Origin: Pomacea canaliculata
Lineage: Eukaryota; Mollusca; Gastropoda; Architaenioglossa; Ampullariidae
Length of the DNA stretch: 64,000 nucleotides
Direction: 5' to 3'
NCBI RefSeq assembly: GCF_003073045.1
Contig: NC_037593.1
Location: 23,245,868-23,309,867, forward strand
In this document: positions 1 through 13,946 of the stretch, one piece after another
Layout: each line of letters starts with the position of its first letter
How positions within the stretch are numbered: position 1 is the first letter of the stretch
Made by a program: the position numbers and the translations under genes
The notes under the pieces: generated by a model
What the model saw: the letters and a program-made list of their open reading frames with translations, nothing else
What the model was told of the DNA's origin: nothing
Databases searched by the model: none

Positions 1-1
1 G

Positions 2-250
2 GTACACACGGAGGACCACTCTCCTCCCAAGCTCTCTAGCGACCTTCCCGTGCAGCCGAGATTACCCCCAGGCCCACCTGACGGCAGTCTTGTTGCAGAC
101 GTCAACTGGGACGGCCGGCAGCGATACACTAACGTGTGGGACACCCTAAGCACCCCCAGACACGTGGCGACCTCCAGGTCCGTGAGAAACAGACTGCATC
201 GGGAGTTCTCCAGCCTCAGTGACCGCTCCACTAAGGGTGGCTCAAAGTAA
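2..250 (+). CDS. 3'-terminal exon of an unidentified gene, cut by the window edge
   Basis: An open frame runs from the window edge to a TAA at 248-250, about 82 codons. The only start-like codon inside it is a GTG, so the exon must continue to the left. The visible tail is hydrophilic and rich in Pro, Ser, Arg and Thr (it contains LPPGPPDGS and, near the end, RNRLHREFSSLSDRS), with no membrane segment or cysteine pattern. This would suit a disordered cytoplasmic C-terminus. Two AATAAA signals at 1117-1122 and 1533-1538 could end its 3' UTR. I do not recognise the family, and a chance open frame of this length cannot be excluded. Confidence 0.4.
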   Translation, partial: VHTEDHSPPKLSSDLPVQPRLPPGPPDGSLVADVNWDGRQRYTNVWDTLSTPRHVATSRSVRNRLHREFSSLSDRSTKGGSK

Positions 251-3200
251 CCGTACACGTGGACACCACGAACCCACTGGACAGCACTAACCCACTGGGC
301 CCTGCGACCCTTGGTCACTTCACATTAACACAGCATGTAGCAGTTGTATCTCGGGATAACAGGCAGAATGAGGATGCACAAACAAACATGTCCTGTGCTG
401 CTGCTGGACTGGAGACATTATGACATGATTGCTGATGGTGGACGCTTGTACACCTTCTGAACGATCCATTTCTACTTTATGGGATATTTGATATCCTTGA
501 CACGTACAAACTCATCGAAATTGATTTTGAACACTGACCTATGACAGAAAGTTCAGCACCTGAAAGATTTAAAACTCGACTTTTCAATCATGTAGAGAGA
601 CTGTGCTAAACCCCAGAGAAGAGATCTGATGTCATGAAGAAAATACTGGACTATACAGTGAGGAGATGTCACAAATGATCAAAATGTTGTCCATCCTCAG
701 CCAGTCTAACAGTTAGCCTGACCAGCACGACTTGACACTATTCAACCAGTTTTGCTCTCGGTCCTCATTATGTTCCTCTCAGATCCGCTGTTTCAGGCCC
801 CCCGACTGGTGTGTACAATGACAATGTCTCTTTTGCTCCTGATGAACCTACCTGGGAACTATTACATCTAACATTTAGTTTGAGATTGGTTAGCTGCCAC
901 TCCATTCCGCTGAAGTCGAGAAGACTGAGGTTAGTTATTTATGTTTAAGCCTGATGTATCCTCGTTCATTCAATCCCCACCTGTCCTGCCAGTGCGGACT
1001 TGTTTACACCTGGAAGAACTTTCCTACAAAACACGTTGATTACGTAGGACTCCTTAGAAGTTAAGGGGATGCTGACCCGATGAGCGAGATGGTGCATGGT
1101 GAAGAACGATCCGTGAAATAAACAAACACCTGGTGAAGATGACAACAGTCCACGTACACCTGCCAGGTGTAATTAGTGAATGGTTGTGAATACACCTGAC
1201 GGACGCCCTCAGCCACTGACACTGAGAACATAATTAACTCTCCCTGACACCTGGAGAAAGCTGTTTACCTGCTCTGAATGCCTTGTATTCGATCAGACAT
1301 TCTTTCGTGTACTCCACTGTTAAGCTGCCACTTGTTTGTTTGTTTATTTGTCGCTACGTCGTTTAGAACTCAGACGTAGGTCTACCCAAAGATTTCAGCT
1401 CTGTCCTCACTAGGGACCGTGTGACACACAGAGTGGTCTTCAAGTGTGACAGAAAAATGTAACAGTGAGAGGTACGATGAAGGAGTCTTAACTAAAGTAC
1501 ACAAATGTCTGCTTATATCACTGTTTGCGATAAATAAACTATTGATTATTAAGCATCTCATACAGCTAAGGAAACCCAACTTTTGGTTTAGTTTCACTGT
1601 GAGATACTCACCAACAGTTTATGTTTGTATCTCACTGTCTGACTTGCCAACACCTGGTTTAATAGCAAAGCGACGACAATCTATTCGTGTGATTAATCAA
1701 TTGTATAAATCTCTTTGTAGAAAGAAAATTGTCATCTTCCTAAAAGACTTGTTTATGTTTGTAACTAGTGTAAATATGTAGCAAGTCAGTTTTTATTAAT
1801 TCTAATTTGTCAATTACAAAATTATTCGTCGGTACCCTCAGTGTACTTTGTGTATGTGTAGGACACGGTGAGTACAGTGTGAACCCAATGCTTCCAATGA
1901 ACAAGGTATAGTTCCTTCACAAGAGAAGACATCGGGCGAACACATTCACTGGCGACAAGGATTATTCATCTGGCGAGAGAACACGCAGACATAATTAAAG
2001 GTGACGCTGGTGAATTAATTGAAGGACAGAAAGCAGTGGGTCAAAAAACGATCACGAGCTCCAGTAAAGACAGATTAAGGTAGTTAACAGACAGCAGAGA
2101 CGTTTACACCTTCCCTGCAGTGTACTAGTCATCTCTCCTTTTTGTATACACGCATGCAGACATACACCTATGTACGCACACACTCACACATGCATGATAT
2201 ATTTGCATATAAACACACGCACGCGCGCACAAATGCATCATCCTCACGAGAGTTGATAGACAAGGACAGCGGATTCGAATCACAATTCTGAGATGTCACC
2301 AGAGAAGATCGCTCACAATTTATTTACAAAATCCAAACAGCAAACAAACAAACTAATAAACATCCTGTCGGTCCCACGCACTGGAGACCGACACGACAGA
2401 GAAAGCTGTTACGTCACAGCTGACGTCACTATTCGCTACCAAAATGGCTGCCATTGGCTGTCAATCGCTCGCTACACACACAAGTAGGAGACTCACGGCT
2501 GTGAACGGCTCTGACATTAGCAGCGTGAAGCGCACTGTGAAAAAAAGAGACAGACGGCCCTTTCTCATGACCTTTAACCCTGCCCCATTCCTCCAACACC
2601 CCGATATTGTTGTACCTGTGGGCTGTGCTGAGGCCCTTTCTCTGCATTCTATCAAATAATTTCAAAGTCGTTTTTGAAATCGAGACTCGGTATGAACTGG
2701 CCAGCTGTTCTCACGACAAACACCCGACTTAACTTTTTTGCCTTGTTTACAAAAGTTGTTTTTTTTTTATTGGAGTTGAAATGCAGTTACAGTTTTGATT
2801 TTTTTGCACCCGTTGCTTAAATATTCAAAAGGAGGCGACTCACTGAATATCTGCCTATCTGTTGCCTACCTCACCCCACTCTCCATTATGTCATACCTCC
2901 GAATCTTCATGAGAAATGTCAGGAAAGACCTCCATGAGCAGTTTGGGTGAACAAGAGGTCTTGTCCAGGAATTATCATATGTTGAGAGGTTGCAGGTGTT
3001 TAGTTACTTGCGAAGTACCTCTACCTTCAACCCCACTTTCCTTGAGATCTCCCAAAATGCAAACCACAAGTCTACAGGATGTGACAGCAGGCATTACCTC
3101 CAGTCTCCTGGTGGGGTAGGTCAGGGAGGCTGTTATGTCCTACCTCACTACCTGTGTAATAAATGAAGAGGGTGAGGGATCGAGTGGGTGCAGTAAATAA

Positions 3201-5954
3201 AAACAATGCTCTAAAGCAGGTTCTAAACACAGATCGATGAGTGAGTCTCGGGTATGCAGCACCATAAAGCATTTTTCTCCCTGACCATAAAACTTTCCAG
3301 ACTTTAAAGAAGTGACGTCACGCCACCATGCCGTTAGTCAGAAAGCGTGCATGTAACGTACGAGTGTGACGTACACGATCCCTCTGGGTGTTAGGTTTAG
3401 CAATGACTGATTAACAATACTCAGCATGTTAATAGTTCTACTTCAGCCAAGTGAATATCACGGCCATTAAGAACTTCCAACAACCTTTAGCTTCAAGAAA
3501 CCTCCATGCAATGCGACTTGCCAACACAAGACTGCGGACGAGGGCACATTAGAGCGTTTCCTTGCCTGTGTCAAATCAACCAACACTTGCTATCAATTTT
3601 AAATGACCTTTGACAGTCGTGAGAGACATTTTCATTGACGGTCATTAAGTGGAGGCTGACGGCGAGCCACTATCAATCATCCGAGCAGGCATATGCAAAG
3701 AAAGACAATCTATTTCTATTTCTTACATTTCTGCTGGTGCCATCTGTCTTTCTGCCTGGCCTACCAGGGAGACTAGCAATGCGTTCTTCGATGCTAGCCC
3801 CCACCTCTAACCACTACCCTGAAAGCACCGAAGACTTGATGCACGGGATTTGGATGGTCGTACTCCTAACCTCTGACTCGTGCATAACCATCTCCAGCAC
3901 GCGATGAGCACCATGAAATCTCCATGACGACAAAGCCACGCTGGAGGTGGTCATCAAGGGCAAGAGATGGTGAATGGACAACGAGCAGCTGGCTGACAAT
4001 GAGCCATAATCTACTTACAAAGTAAAAGATTTTCCTTCTCTTAATACCGAATATACCTGACGTGATAGTAATAGTAAAATATCACCCAAGACCAGACACC
4101 AAGCGCCACTGTATACATATATATAGTATATTGAGGGAAGCAAGGGCCACTGTAGATAAACCTCTGCACTGATGCCGATATATATATATAGAGAGATGTG
4201 GGTCTAGCGTGACTTATGGGTTGATTTATAAGTAATGTGACCTCGTGGGTCACCAATGGGTAGGTCCTAAAGTGATCTTCGTGGGTCGATGAAAATTGCT
4301 AGAATGGGTGACGTTATATTGCAGGTGCAGCACTGTTGGGAATGAGACATTCTGTTGTTCCAGTATTGTTTGAAATGTTACCTTATGTTATTAAGCAGCA
4401 AACTCTGTACAGCGTGAAGGGTTTAATAACCAGGAGGGAACCACACTTGGTCGTAGTTCAGCGGTTCTGGAAGTCCAGCAGACACGGCTCACATCCTCAG
4501 CTGTCGGGTACGCCAGTCACACTGACAACGACACCCACAATGTGCGTTTCTTGTAGACCATAGACCACTGCAATATTGCGAGTCCTGCTAAAAAATGCTA
4601 CTTTTTAAACAGATATTTTGTTTAACTATCTTGGTTTCTTTTCTCTTTCTCACGCACATACTTGTCTCTGCATGATTTAGCCTCTGTGTAAATACCATTT
4701 GAGCCACATAAAAGCCATCATATCCCTATTCAAAATAGGAATGTAAGAGCAATAATACATTTTTGAAAGGTATTTTCGCTATAGGTTCACTTTATCGTTT
4801 CTTTAAGTGCATAAAGAGTAAAGACTTCACACAACAGACTAAATGTGAATACTCAAACACAACAGCGCTATTCCATAGTGACCTTACAGCTGTAAAGGGT
4901 GTTGCAGGTCATGTTTGCATGTGTATACAACACCGACACATTGCAAAACATAGGCAGGTCAGCTGTAGCGACAAACAAAGCAGTGAAAAAAGGCAAACAT
5001 GCAGCCGGTCTCACTCTCTTCCCGCAGCCATCTCGATGACGTTTCATTCTCTCTCACGTGGGGCCGAGAAGAATGAAAGTCTGTTATTAGTGGAGGTATT
5101 TAATGCTGTCGAGCCGTCGCATTGTGAAGTGTGCATGAACAAGACTACGTGTTTAAGGCTGTGGGAAAGTGTGCATGTTTAAGGTATTGAACTTAGGTCA
5201 GATTAGCATTTGACGTGAAAAAATACTGAAAAAACGCACTTCACATTTTTTTCTCTCTTCTCACACATGCTACAAAATGATTGCTTTTCTTTTGTATATT
5301 CTGGTGCAGATAAATTCTATATTCTGTTTTGCCGAAAGTCTTAATTAATGCTTCTACAAAAATTGGCAACCGCGGCAAACAGTCACAGACTTAAAGCATC
5401 TATGCGCACTGAAGCAACACTTCTTGAATCCATGACACTGTACACGTAGAGAGTCCAGCACACAAAGTCACACCTCGTGATGTCTGGAGACCCAAAGAGC
5501 ACCAACACCGACTTCTTACTGTTAAGACAGATTTTTTTTTTTTTTCATGAGGTAAATCAGCGCCGGTGCTAGTGGGTAAATTGAATTGTGGGACCTTTCC
5601 AAACCATCATAACATCGCGTGGTAATAAAAGACGGTATTTAAAAGTAGAGACAATTTCTGTCCCCTTGTCACTGATGACACTCACGGGACATGGTGGAGA
5701 ATTCCGACTTCCGAGGGAAATCAAAGAAAATCTCTTTGTTCTTATATTAAGTTCTAAGAAAGTAATTGTCATCGCGCCAGGCAATAAATTCATCCAAAAT
5801 TACACCATGGGTAACTTCTGGCTCACTAAGAAGACAGAGGAGTGCAGTGAAATCAGCAATGACTGAAATAAATACTAATGACTAAGCGAAAAGATAATAA
5901 ATAAGTCCACATCCAAAGTTTGAATAATTGATCACCAATAAACAATTAACTGCA
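251..5954. other. non-coding interval with probable 3' UTR and intergenic DNA
   Basis: No exon with plausible splice sites or family resemblance was found in these 5.7 kb. The first 1.3 kb may be the 3' UTR of the left-edge gene. A CA/CG-rich dinucleotide stretch lies near 2142-2232. The rest is AT-rich single-copy-looking sequence with a few short TA runs near 4110-4195. Confidence 0.5.
2142..2232. repeat. (CA)n/(CG)n-rich microsatellite
   Basis: An imperfect alternating purine-pyrimidine stretch of acaca, acgcaca and cgcgcgc runs. It has no coding content. Confidence 0.6.
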
Positions 5955-8069
5955 TTAATTCTCTAATTCTTGAAGTATGTGTAGATTAACATCATCCAAA
6001 AGTATGTTGTTTTCCTGATTCCCAGCATCTTCATTGTCTTCACTCTCTAGCTCATCATCGAGTTCAGTCACCTGTTTTGAAGGAAACCATAACTTAAAAT
6101 TCGTGTATCATAAAGCATAAGCCAAGCTGACACCACACAAACCTGCACAAAGCAGACAAAGTGTACTTCCCTCGACACAGTGCAAATGATGAAAGCTAAC
6201 TGTGAACTGAAATTCTTTTTTAGACTATTTAATGAAATAGGACAGTCGCTTGCTTAATATATTGTGCACATTATTAACAGTGTAATTTAATTTACAGAAT
6301 ATGTATGCACAGCAGTCTCAGATAGGTTAGCCAGAAAATAAAACAAACCCTCAGAACTTGCTCATCTGCCATCTTCTCTACTTGCATGTCTGTCAGCATG
6401 TCTGGTTTGCTTGTGTTGATTTCCACAGTAACTTTTCCATTGTGAAGGACGATCAACAGCACTTTGGAGAATGCATGCTCTATGGCTCTTAGCTTACAGC
6501 ATTTCCGGGCCTTGTGTATGGCGAGGGCTTTACTGCAAGAATCTGTTAGCATAATAACAATGTAAATAATAAAAGTTTTATAATGACATATATATGCACA
6601 TCATGCATGCACAGGCACACATACATGCATGCACAAGGAATATCCTATTTACTAACCAATCAAACTTCATTTCCACAAGAGTGACTAAAGCACTATTTAC
6701 TTAAAGTTTCTCTCTTTATCAAACCTAATTAAGAAAGAAAAGAAACAAACCTTGTAAAGTATACATTTCTTCCCAAGCTCCAAGACCTTGTGTTGACAGA
6801 CCCTGCTTGGGAAAAGTCAGCTCAATGATGCAGAAAAAACGTTTGCACCGTGTCCTTGAACTATCCTCATGCACCTGTTGGTCTTCTTCTAGTCGTTTGA
6901 TGGATGAGGACCAGCCATTAAAGCCTAGGTAGTAATTAGCCAACTCTTGACATTTCACAGCTGGAAGAACTTGTTGCATCTCTGTTTCTTTTGTACGATT
7001 AGCAAATTCCACCTGACAAAATCAAAGGTAACATCAGGAAGAACTTTACACCCTCCGACCACAAATCCTCTCATGATTTTTGTTTTTAGTCTCCAGAAAA
7101 AGATCACATTTTCTCTTACTAAGATTCTTAGCCAGTAAAATATGCAGACAATAACAAATATACAAATAGGTAGACAGACATTATGAACAGATGGACAGGT
7201 GGCAGGGTAGAGAGATAGCATTGTCAGGCTAACAGTAGACTGAAAAGATTTGCCATTGTTGGGTTCTTTCCCTGGCATAAAACTCAGAGAACACAAGCAC
7301 TTGGAGATATGTACAGTTGTGATAGTCACCAACATAGTGACCATTTACAAAGCAGTAAAAAAGAAAAGACAAGGGGAAATGTGGTTTCAAAATGTTATCA
7401 TTTTAAAAATTTTTTTACCTTGCATATTTGGGATCCTAATTTCAAATTTTTACTGAGGAAAGCCTTGGCCTTTTTGGCAGCAAAATGGGAATAGAACTTC
7501 ACAAATGCATAATAACAAGCCTCCTGCAGAACCTTTCTTGCTGGCTGCGATTCTTTCATTTTGAACACTTGGACCTCATATAGAAGTCCATACTGTGAGA
7601 ATATGTGATACAGCTGTCTCTGGAACAGAAATCACTGCCTTTGTATATTGAATTTTAATTTTCAATGGTGTTTATTTAAACCTCGGGGATTCTCAGAGGC
7701 TGCATCTTTGCCGGGGGGAGTGGGGGAGGGGGAACAGGACCATGAGATATAGTGCATATACTTTCTGCTTTTTGTTTTTATGTAGGATTCAAAACAGTAT
7801 AGTGTCTCTGTGTTTATTTCTGAAAAAATAATTATTATTTCGTATTATCACTAATTTATTTTCATGTTGAAAAGAGGCTTTATTTAATATCTTTCGATTC
7901 TGGGTGGAAGATAAAGTAATAAAGAGCATTTTCTATAAAATTCTCACACAGCTATTCATACCATTATCTCCGCTTCATCTAGTTCATTAGAGTATATGCC
8001 TGAAATGAAAATATTTTTTGAGTTTGCATACGGTCGTATGAATTCAATGATTTCGACACTGATATCCAT
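5955..8069 (-). CDS. RDM1: RAD52 motif-containing protein 1 (RDM1), complete, 5 exons
   Basis: Exons on the minus strand are 8069-7962, 7619-7419, 7012-6751, 6542-6349 and 6071-5955 (stop TAA). All junctions are GT-AG and the frame is continuous, giving 293 residues against 284 in human RDM1. The N-terminal RRM has an RNP2-like IFISGI near residues 20-25 and an RNP1-like CYYAFVKF near 71-78, with FSQYGLLYEVQVF between them. The RAD52-type motif KCQELANYYLGFNGW (about 123-137) is nearly identical to the human protein. The C-terminus is acidic (LDDELESEDNEDAG), also as in human. RDM1 is a nucleic-acid-binding protein implicated in the response to DNA damage in vertebrates; the role here is inferred from homology. 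An in-frame upstream ATG at 8147 would add 26 residues. I prefer 8069 because the protein then begins close to the RRM, as in the human sequence. It is divergent with VCPKMT. No AATAAA was found just past the stop. Confidence 0.9.
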
Positions 8070-8145
8070 ATTGAAATCGAAGTTGGAGCCACTCTTGCAG
8101 GGGAGTCTACTCTGATAGCGCCGTGTGCATTGTCTCCCTTGTAAC
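8070..8145. promoter_or_regulatory. compact bidirectional promoter / shared 5' region of RDM1 and VCPKMT
   Basis: Only 76 bp separate the divergent start codons. No TATA box is visible. The transcription starts must lie inside this interval or inside the partner gene, so the 5' UTRs are either very short or overlapping and antisense. Confidence 0.6.
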
Positions 8146-10432
8146 ATGTCCGCGTCATTCGATCTGTCGCGTTTGTTTGTTCGTCAGTACGAGCGAAACG
8201 ACAACAAATTGTTGCAGTTTCATCAATGTGAAGTTGGTGATGTAGGATGCGTCGTTTGGGACGCAGCTTTAGTTCTCAGTAAATATCTGGAGACTGCGGA
8301 CTTTAATTATGGGCATGCTTTGATATCGAAAGTTATAGTGGAACTCGGGGCAGGAACTGGCGCTGTAGGCCTTGTTGCTGCGAGCTTTGGGTGATTCACG
8401 CTAGTACATCACTATTAAGTTCTTCATAAATTACAAATAGCTATTATAAGTCAGCTGGGCACAGTTTTTGTTTAATTTTAACAACTTTATTGGATGCCAC
8501 TAATGTGAATAAAGTAATGAACCAGTACATGTAAATTAAAGCATAAATTTATTAGGTATAGCATAACAAATTGTATCAAATTTAGTATTATTAATATAGA
8601 CTAATAGAACTCAATGCATTGTTATCCTTTTTAACACTGAAGTATAAGCAGACTTAAAGAAATTTCTTCTAGGCCTTCAAGTGCAAATAGTAATCATCAC
8701 AAAATGTAGTAAGAAAAAGAAGCAATATCCCACTTTTTGAAATTAAAGGCACTATATGTGATTAAAGTAATTGTTAAATATAATCGTTTGTTCTTAAACA
8801 AATATTGCCTCCTTTAAGTAACTTATTATAAAATTCAAGTGTTGTAATTACTTTTTGAAACAGGGCAAGAGTTACCATTACAGATTTGCCAGAGTTCATT
8901 CCTCTACTGGAATACAACATACAGGCAAATCGATCTTCCATAGCTGGCAACATTCATGCCCATCCTTTGATATGGGGTATACAGACAATGAAAGACATTC
9001 CTAGAGAACCAGATTATATTTTATTGGCCGACTGCATTTACTATGAAGAGGTGAAAGCTTTGCTTATTTTCCACTGAGTAAGATCCTTACACTACAAGGT
9101 ATTATATTTAATAATGCCAGTTAAGTAATCTTTTACATTTTAACTGCACTATATATAATTTTGCATTTGTTAGATCTTAATATAAAAAAGTATACATTTC
9201 TATCACCAAAAACTACAGTCTCAACTTAATTGTCATCTTGCCAGCCCTGCCACTCACTAAACTTAGTAGCAGAACAGAGTTATAAATTATATGCCTTCTT
9301 GCCCAACTTTTGTGTTTGACAGATGGTAGTGAAAAATAAAGGGCTGTAGATAATTTTTCTCAACCATTTTCTTTTAGGTATGTTTAATAATTGTTATAAT
9401 TTCCTTAGTCTTTGGAACCCCTAGTCAGCACTATTTCTTCACTGTGTGGAAAACAAACAGAAGTCCTCTGTTGTTATGAAAAACGAAATTCAGGCAAAAA
9501 ACCGGAGTTGGAAAAACGTTTCTTTGAGGTGAGCATTCTGATGGCTTATGGACACTAATAATATGTAAAGGGACCCAAGAAATACATTTTAGATTATAGC
9601 TTTGTTAGTACATATATACTGTAGTAGTAAAATTATTAATGCTAAGTCTCATTTATTGAACCAGTGGCAATGGCCAATACAGCAAGGATTAACTTTTGTG
9701 GGTTCAGATCTTTTCTCGGTCACAATTTTTCTTTCTCTGCATATGGCACCTGTTTGCAGGGCTAGTTGCTTTGCTGTGATAAGACTTATTTTCTGGATCA
9801 GCATAATTTACCACCTCTTGTTTTTTTTATCTGAGATAAGGTTTGAATGCTTCAGTAAGCTATACTTTGATGATGAAAATGATGCAATAACATATCACAT
9901 AGATGATATTAATAGTCACTTTTTTTGGTCTAAAAGCAATAATCAGCTCTAAGCAGATTTTGTAAGTGGTGATATACACATTTACAATAAATTATATCAT
10001 AAGATCACAGGCTATGATTTCATTTTGGGTTACTTCCCCACCTGACTGCAAAACTTATTTTGGACATTGGATATAATTTTTAAAAAAAAGAATCAAATGA
10101 GATATGAAAGGAAAGAAGAGCGGCTTTTCTGTGTTTAAATCATCATTTAAAGTGTTTTTGCGATAAATTCACTCAACTTAATATTGTACTTTTTATTAGT
10201 ATTTGTTGGGGCCTGATAATCACCTAAGTATGTCGCCAGCAATGAGTTACTTAAACATTGTATCATGTTGCAGCTGATTCATTCATCATTTGATGTTGAA
10301 GAAATTCCTCAAGAGAGGCAAGACCAACATTTCTGCAGTGATGACATCCATATATTTAAATTTCAAATGGAAAGAAACCATGGAATGTTGAAGTCAAAAG
10401 TACCACAACAGTTGAGCCACTTTACACACTGA
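8146..10432 (+). CDS. VCPKMT: protein-lysine methyltransferase VCPKMT (METTL21D), complete, 4 exons
   Basis: Exons are 8146-8390, 8864-9050, 9409-9528 and 10274-10432 (stop TGA). All junctions are GT-AG with matching phases, giving 236 residues (human 229). The class I methyltransferase fold is marked by GCVVWDAALVLSKYLE (34-49), the SAM-binding glycine motif ELGAGTGAVGL (66-76), ITDLPEF after the first intron, and the family motif ADCIYYEE (137-144). The third exon carries CCYEKRNSGKKPELEKRFFE. The C-terminal SDDIHIFKF matches the end of the human fold. In vertebrates the enzyme trimethylates a lysine of the AAA ATPase VCP/p97 using S-adenosylmethionine in the cytosol. The ATG at 8146 was chosen because the only in-frame earlier start-like codon is a GTG. 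A poly(A) signal follows at 10568. Confidence 0.95.
8391..8863 (+). other. VCPKMT intron 1
   Basis: GT-AG intron of 473 bp, AT-rich, with nothing recognisable inside. Confidence 0.9.
9529..10273 (+). other. VCPKMT intron 3, carrying a SINE-like relic
   Basis: GT-AG intron of 745 bp. Its central part (about 9662-9800) resembles a second copy near 11740-11890. Confidence 0.85.
9662..9800 (+). repeat. dispersed repeat, SINE-like, copy 1
   Basis: Shares an ordered series of blocks with 11740-11890: CCAATACAG, GAGGATT-like, a GGTTCAGATCT B-box-like block, a CTTTGCAT-type block, then ACAGGGTTGG-like and TTTGCTGTG-like blocks. A B-box-like motif suggests a decayed tRNA-derived SINE. The ends cannot be set. 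Confidence 0.4.
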
Positions 10433-10567
10433 GAATATAATACTGAAGGGAGCAGAATATAGATTGAACTAAGATTTTTTAATTTTTGTAGATATTGAGC
10501 AAAATTTGTAAATACTAGAAAACTATTAGATTTTGGAATCTTGACATGTTTTACTATTAATATTTGT

Positions 10568-10573
10568 AATAAA
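10568..10573 (+). promoter_or_regulatory. AATAAA poly(A) signal of VCPKMT
   Basis: A canonical hexamer 136 bp after the stop, followed by a T-rich stretch at 10597-10608. Confidence 0.65.
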
Positions 10574-11552
10574 CTTAGTATAGATTTAAAATGGTATTTT
10601 TTTTTTTTTGTCTTTTGTGCACGACAAGTGACCAGAGAGCAGAAGAATATATGTGTATAGGCAGCATGCATGCATTTGTTGTGCCATGATATAATTGAGT
10701 GTCACAAGGAACAAATTCTAATGAGACCCTTTCTCTCACACACACGCATGCAAAAAGGAAGGAAGTTAAGGTTGACATACATCTACACTATGCAATCATA
10801 TGTTCAATCTCAGTTTGAAGAATCTGTTCTTTTCTCCGAATTTTTCAGTTATTGATGTTAAAGTTTTTAAGGAGAACATTCATTTTATTACAGTTTGGGT
10901 TTTTTAAACTACAACATTAATAGCACTGTCTGTATATGCATGCACACACGCATTTCCCACTACTCCCACATGTGCATACATAGCAAGATGATCAGCATGA
11001 TTGTTTCCTCATGAATGTACACATGATCTAAGTCACACTTAATTTATCATTTTTATGGTATTTTTATTTGTAAATACACTACACAACAAAATAATCATGA
11101 ATACACTGCACAAAAAAGTTGTGTGTTTACTGACAGTTTCAGGCTGTATAAAGATGTAAAATCTATAAAGTTTTTGGGACTTTTAGAGTTTATAATATCT
11201 TATTTGATTCTATCATGTTATAATTAAATATCTCAAAAAGGGATGCAGGCAGCAGGGAAACTGCAATCTAGCACTTACTACTCTTGTTGCTCCTTCATGC
11301 AGGAAATAAAACCAATAAGTGCACTAAAATATTGTGATGTCTTAAAAATTATTTTATGCACAAAATTTGGCATGTACTGAAGTAAACACTGTGTTAATAT
11401 TTAGTATACAGGCCAAATGGAATTTCCACATCTGTCATGAAAAATCACCACAGATGACAATAAAGTTCTCATCTGTGGTGTGGTGACTTTTTGTGACACA
11501 GTTGTTCCAGGTCATAATAATTCTCTAAAGTCCACATTAAATTTAAGCTGGT
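10574..11552. other. intergenic spacer between VCPKMT and the MORN2-like pseudogene
   Basis: An AT-rich stretch of about 1 kb between two converging genes. No exon or repeat was recognised. Confidence 0.5.
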
Positions 11553-13169
<1,617 letters not shown>

Positions 13170-13251
13170 CTGCAAAATTATACAACTGATTCTGAGATTA
13201 ATAGCATCAATAAAATATGAACTACACAATATTACTATTCTAAATAAATCA

Positions 13252-13426
13252 CAGGGCTTCTGCTTACGCAAAAAATTGCGTACAGTACGCATTAAAAGTT
13301 CGGAGGACCTCTTCAATTTTCGTCAATGGGGTCCCCTTCAAATTTGGGCGAAGAACAGGGACCCCTTAAAAATCTGAAGAAGGGGTCCCTGGGACCCCAA
13401 AGAATTTAGCTTTAGCAGAAGCCCTG
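13252..13426. mobile_element. 175-bp MITE, copy 1 (TIR CAGGGCTTCTGCT)
   Basis: Ends are perfect 13-bp inverted repeats, CAGGGCTTCTGCT and AGCAGAAGCCCTG. The flanks carry a direct repeat AATCA (13247-13251 and 13427-13431), consistent with a 5-bp target duplication. Inside are two palindromes, TACGCAA/TTGCGTA near the left end and GGGGTCCC/GGGACCCC near the right. There is no coding capacity, so it must have been moved by another element's transposase. A second copy of identical length is at 15772-15946. Confidence 0.8.
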
Positions 13427-13946
13427 AATCAAGAGTTTAAAAAATCGTATCTACAAAACCAAAAGTTAATCATATGCAGAATCGCTATATTCCCGCAGCA
13501 AAGGAATGTGAAGCCAAATCTTTAATCTTGAAATGGCACATTTCTTTTACTTTGTACTCCTTGATCGTATATATCCTAAGTATACAGTACATAAATAATG
13601 CGTTTTATGTAGATCAAACCTGGCATTTTGTAAAAACAACACCTTTCAAATGACTCAAGGAATCGAAAGTTATCGGCTCCCTATGCCGCATTTGTAAACA
13701 ACGTCTATGGCAATCGAGAAGAAGTTGTGTTAAAGTTTCGTATTATCAGAGTAGCATATCCTTAAATGGAGTAAAATATAATATTATTCAATTTAGCTCT
13801 GATAATGTTTGATTATTGCAATTCTGCATTAAAGACGTAATTTAGTTTTCTAGCTTTACTTAATCGCTGATTCGAGGCTTTGTTGCTGACCTTGCGTGCA
13901 ATAAGAGGTGAGGTCAAGTTGGTGGTGTGTGATAACCTCAGAAAAC
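13427..13946 (+). promoter_or_regulatory. DLAT upstream region and probable 5' UTR
   Basis: About 520 bp between the MITE and the DLAT start codon. No TATA box was found at a suitable distance. An AGGTCA half-site lies around 13911. The promoter position itself is not resolved. Confidence 0.35.

Noticed and set aside
8125..8145. Earlier VCPKMT start at 8125
   Set aside because: That codon is GTG; the first ATG in frame is 8146.
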